Virus record (IMG/VR): IMGVR_UViG_3300029883_000002
Span: 40,584 to 104,583 of that record
Direction: 5' to 3' (one strand)
DNA: 64,000 bases
Source of the DNA: a virus
Under the pieces are notes generated by a model that did no database searches, was not told the origin of the DNA, and was given only the letters and a program-made list of their open reading frames with translations. Positions 62,711-64,000 of the stretch are shown here, piece by piece. The translations under genes were made by a program, and so were the position numbers. Each line of letters starts with the position of its first letter. Positions within the stretch are counted from its first letter, which is position 1.

Positions 62711-63127
62711 ATGTCATCTGTCTCGACAAATCCAATCTTTCCACAAACACCAAAAACTGATTGTTGTGTATTAATGAATGCTAATAATGTTTATTATGGA
62801 GATACAGAATGGTCTTCTATTGAAGAACTGATTCAAGCTGGTAGTAATGGTAGTATAATTACAAGTATTTCTGCTATTTCAAATGGTACTATTGATAATA
62901 GTGTTATTGTACAATTGTTTATTCAACCTAGTGGGACTGGGCCTGTCTATCAATTGGATAGTGCATTGTTATCTACAGTTGGAAGTAATGGCGGAAATCC
63001 GATCAGCTTTTTCCGGTATAGTGATGATCGTCCACTCCGACTTGGTAGTAACGATATGCTTTATGCTGGTATTTCAATTGCCGCACCTCCTACGGTAACG
63101 CTCACGGCACAGTGTTGGGATTATTGA
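62711..63127 (+). CDS. Small adhesin or cap protein (138 aa), AT-rich paralogue of the 301-aa protein
   Basis: N-terminus NPIFPQTPKTDCCVLMNANN; C-terminal domain NGSIITSISAISNGTIDNSV and FRYSDDRPLRLGSNDMLYAG, aligned along its length with the C-terminal half of the GC-rich 301-aa protein. It lacks that protein's two HGL repeats. Own terminator. Confidence 0.7.
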   Translation: MSSVSTNPIFPQTPKTDCCVLMNANNVYYGDTEWSSIEELIQAGSNGSIITSISAISNGTIDNSVIVQLFIQPSGTGPVYQLDSALLSTVGSNGGNPISFFRYSDDRPLRLGSNDMLYAGISIAAPPTVTLTAQCWDY

Positions 63128-63134
63128 TTTTAAA

Positions 63135-63168
63135 AGGGATAGACTGGGCGTAAGCCCAGTCTATCCCT
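63135..63168 (+). terminator. Intrinsic terminator
   Basis: A 15-bp stem AGGGATAGACTGGGC and its complement with a GTAA loop, followed by CATTTATT. Confidence 0.85.
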
Positions 63169-63219
63169 CATTTATTAAAAAACATTTTATAAGTATCTCT
63201 ATTTAAGGAAATTTAGAAA

Positions 63220-64000
63220 ATGCAAATTTTTCCAAAGATACCAGGAGTATATTCTGGTAGATCAGAGACGCCACTTAGTATTCAACAGCTTCGTTCTGTT
63301 ATTTGTTATAATACATTAGGAACGAGCGATTTTATTATTGGTGACTTTGATCCATCTATTACTGAATTACCAGAAAATGGTTTCTTAAGATTAATTACAA
63401 GAGCACTATTTGCTAATACGACAACAACACCAGAATTTACACCAAATATTTCTTGTATAAATCCATTTACAATTGTTAAATTAAATAATATAAATTTAAT
63501 TCCAGGTGAAATTTCTGGAGAAAATCATTTCTTAGATTTATTATGGGATTATAAGAATAAAGTATGGATCTTATTAAATCCAGCCTTTGTGACTAATAGT
63601 TATTTGACTGAAAATTATGTAACTAATATTACACTCGCTACTATACTCGATGACTATGTTACATCAATTTCATTAACAAATACATTAAATAACTTTGTTA
63701 CAAATACTACATTAACGAACACCTTATCTAGTTATTCAACAACTAGTAACATGAATACTGCAATAAATACAGCTTTGCAGAACTATGCTACTAACAGTGC
63801 ACTATCTACTACATTGTCATCTGCATTAGCTAACTATGTTACCAGTAGTGCACTATCTAATACGTTGTCTAGTTATGCTACTAACAGTGCACTATCTACT
63901 ACATTGTCATCTGCATTAGCTAACTATGTTACCAGTAGTGCACTATCTAATACGTTGTCTAGTTATGCTACTAACAGTGCACTATCTACTACATTGTCAT
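63220..64000 (+). CDS. Tail fibre with repeat shaft (cut by the window end)
   Basis: Opens at ATG 63220 with TTAAGGAAA upstream and runs 260 codons to the window edge. N-terminal domain of about 120 residues (RSETPLSIQQLRSVICY, LLWDYKNKVWILLNP), then YVTNITLATILDDYVT units and a shaft of alternating NSALSTTLSSALANYVT and SSALSNTLSSYAT. The shaft entry AINTALQNYATNSAL is shared with the fibre at 57989, indicating exchange of shaft modules. The C-terminal end is outside the window. Confidence 0.8.
   Translation, partial: MQIFPKIPGVYSGRSETPLSIQQLRSVICYNTLGTSDFIIGDFDPSITELPENGFLRLITRALFANTTTTPEFTPNISCINPFTIVKLNNINLIPGEISGENHFLDLLWDYKNKVWILLNPAFVTNSYLTENYVTNITLATILDDYVTSISLTNTLNNFVTNTTLTNTLSSYSTTSNMNTAINTALQNYATNSALSTTLSSALANYVTSSALSNTLSSYATNSALSTTLSSALANYVTSSALSNTLSSYATNSALSTTLS
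63784..64000 (+). repeat. Tandem 90-bp repeats in the shaft of the last fibre
   Basis: Two full copies and part of a third (63784-63873, 63874-63963, 63964-) of a 90-base coding unit. It is made of two related sub-units of 17 and 13 residues. The copies look identical by eye, so the array is recent. Confidence 0.85.

Noticed and set aside
1-64000. tRNA genes, integrase, insertion sequences
   Set aside because: None seen on reading intergenic stretches; gaps are short and mostly filled by terminators, leaders and promoters. A tRNA scan would be decisive.

Overview
The window is part of the genome of a very large tailed bacteriophage (jumbo myovirus) of the phiKZ/AR9 type. The strongest evidence is a split multisubunit RNA polymerase: a beta' N-terminal half with the NADFDGD metal-binding motif, a beta C-terminal half and a beta' C-terminal half. 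These sit beside a family B DNA polymerase fragment, a DnaB-type helicase, a RecA/UvsX-type ATPase, an SbcD-type nuclease, a UvsW-type SF2 helicase and long runs of virion, baseplate and tail-fibre genes. Most of the sequence is very AT-rich, genes are tightly packed on both strands, and operons end in GC-rich palindromic terminators. No tRNA, CRISPR array, integrase or insertion sequence was seen.

Layout: 1-4.4 kb, an unknown 805-aa repeat protein and a truncated DNA polymerase B, convergent. 4.4-8.5 kb, a GC-rich probable major capsid gene behind an Asp/Ser-rich protein (minus strand). 8.6-14 kb, DnaB-like helicase, a fibre protein and an abundant-type GC-rich protein. 14-17.3 kb, structural proteins with lectin-like (LamG) domains (minus). 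17.4-19.2 kb, RecA-like ATPase. 19.2-25 kb, a minus-strand tail-fibre locus holding two damaged stretches: a rearranged glycine-rich adhesin tip carrying a piece of GC-rich bacterial DNA, and a frameshifted remnant of a radical-SAM/SPASM maturase. 25-31.2 kb, a baseplate-like operon. 32.5-34.2 kb, a second GC-rich abundant-type protein with an elaborate 5' leader. 34.3-39.9 kb, RNA polymerase beta' N-half interrupted by a group I intron, then small unknowns and an SbcD-like nuclease. 40-48.7 kb, an SSB-like protein, virion-like unknowns, a protein with an FG-repeat tail, and a baseplate spike. 48.8-55.4 kb, RNA polymerase beta-C and beta'-C, SF2 helicase and a ligase-like Zn-finger protein. 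55.5-64 kb, a large tail-fibre/adhesin array running off the window.

Four promoter-like TATATTAC boxes (the phiKZ early promoter core) precede the beta', beta and helicase operons and a 539-aa gene, and three of them have an inverted repeat just upstream. Base composition falls into two classes: the probable capsid, SSB-like protein, two unknown proteins, one fibre and one small adhesin use GC-rich codons, while everything else is AT-rich. This suggests the most abundant proteins are tuned to a GC-rich host. A captured DsbA-like gene start in the fibre locus points the same way and hints at an alphaproteobacterial host, which is inference only.
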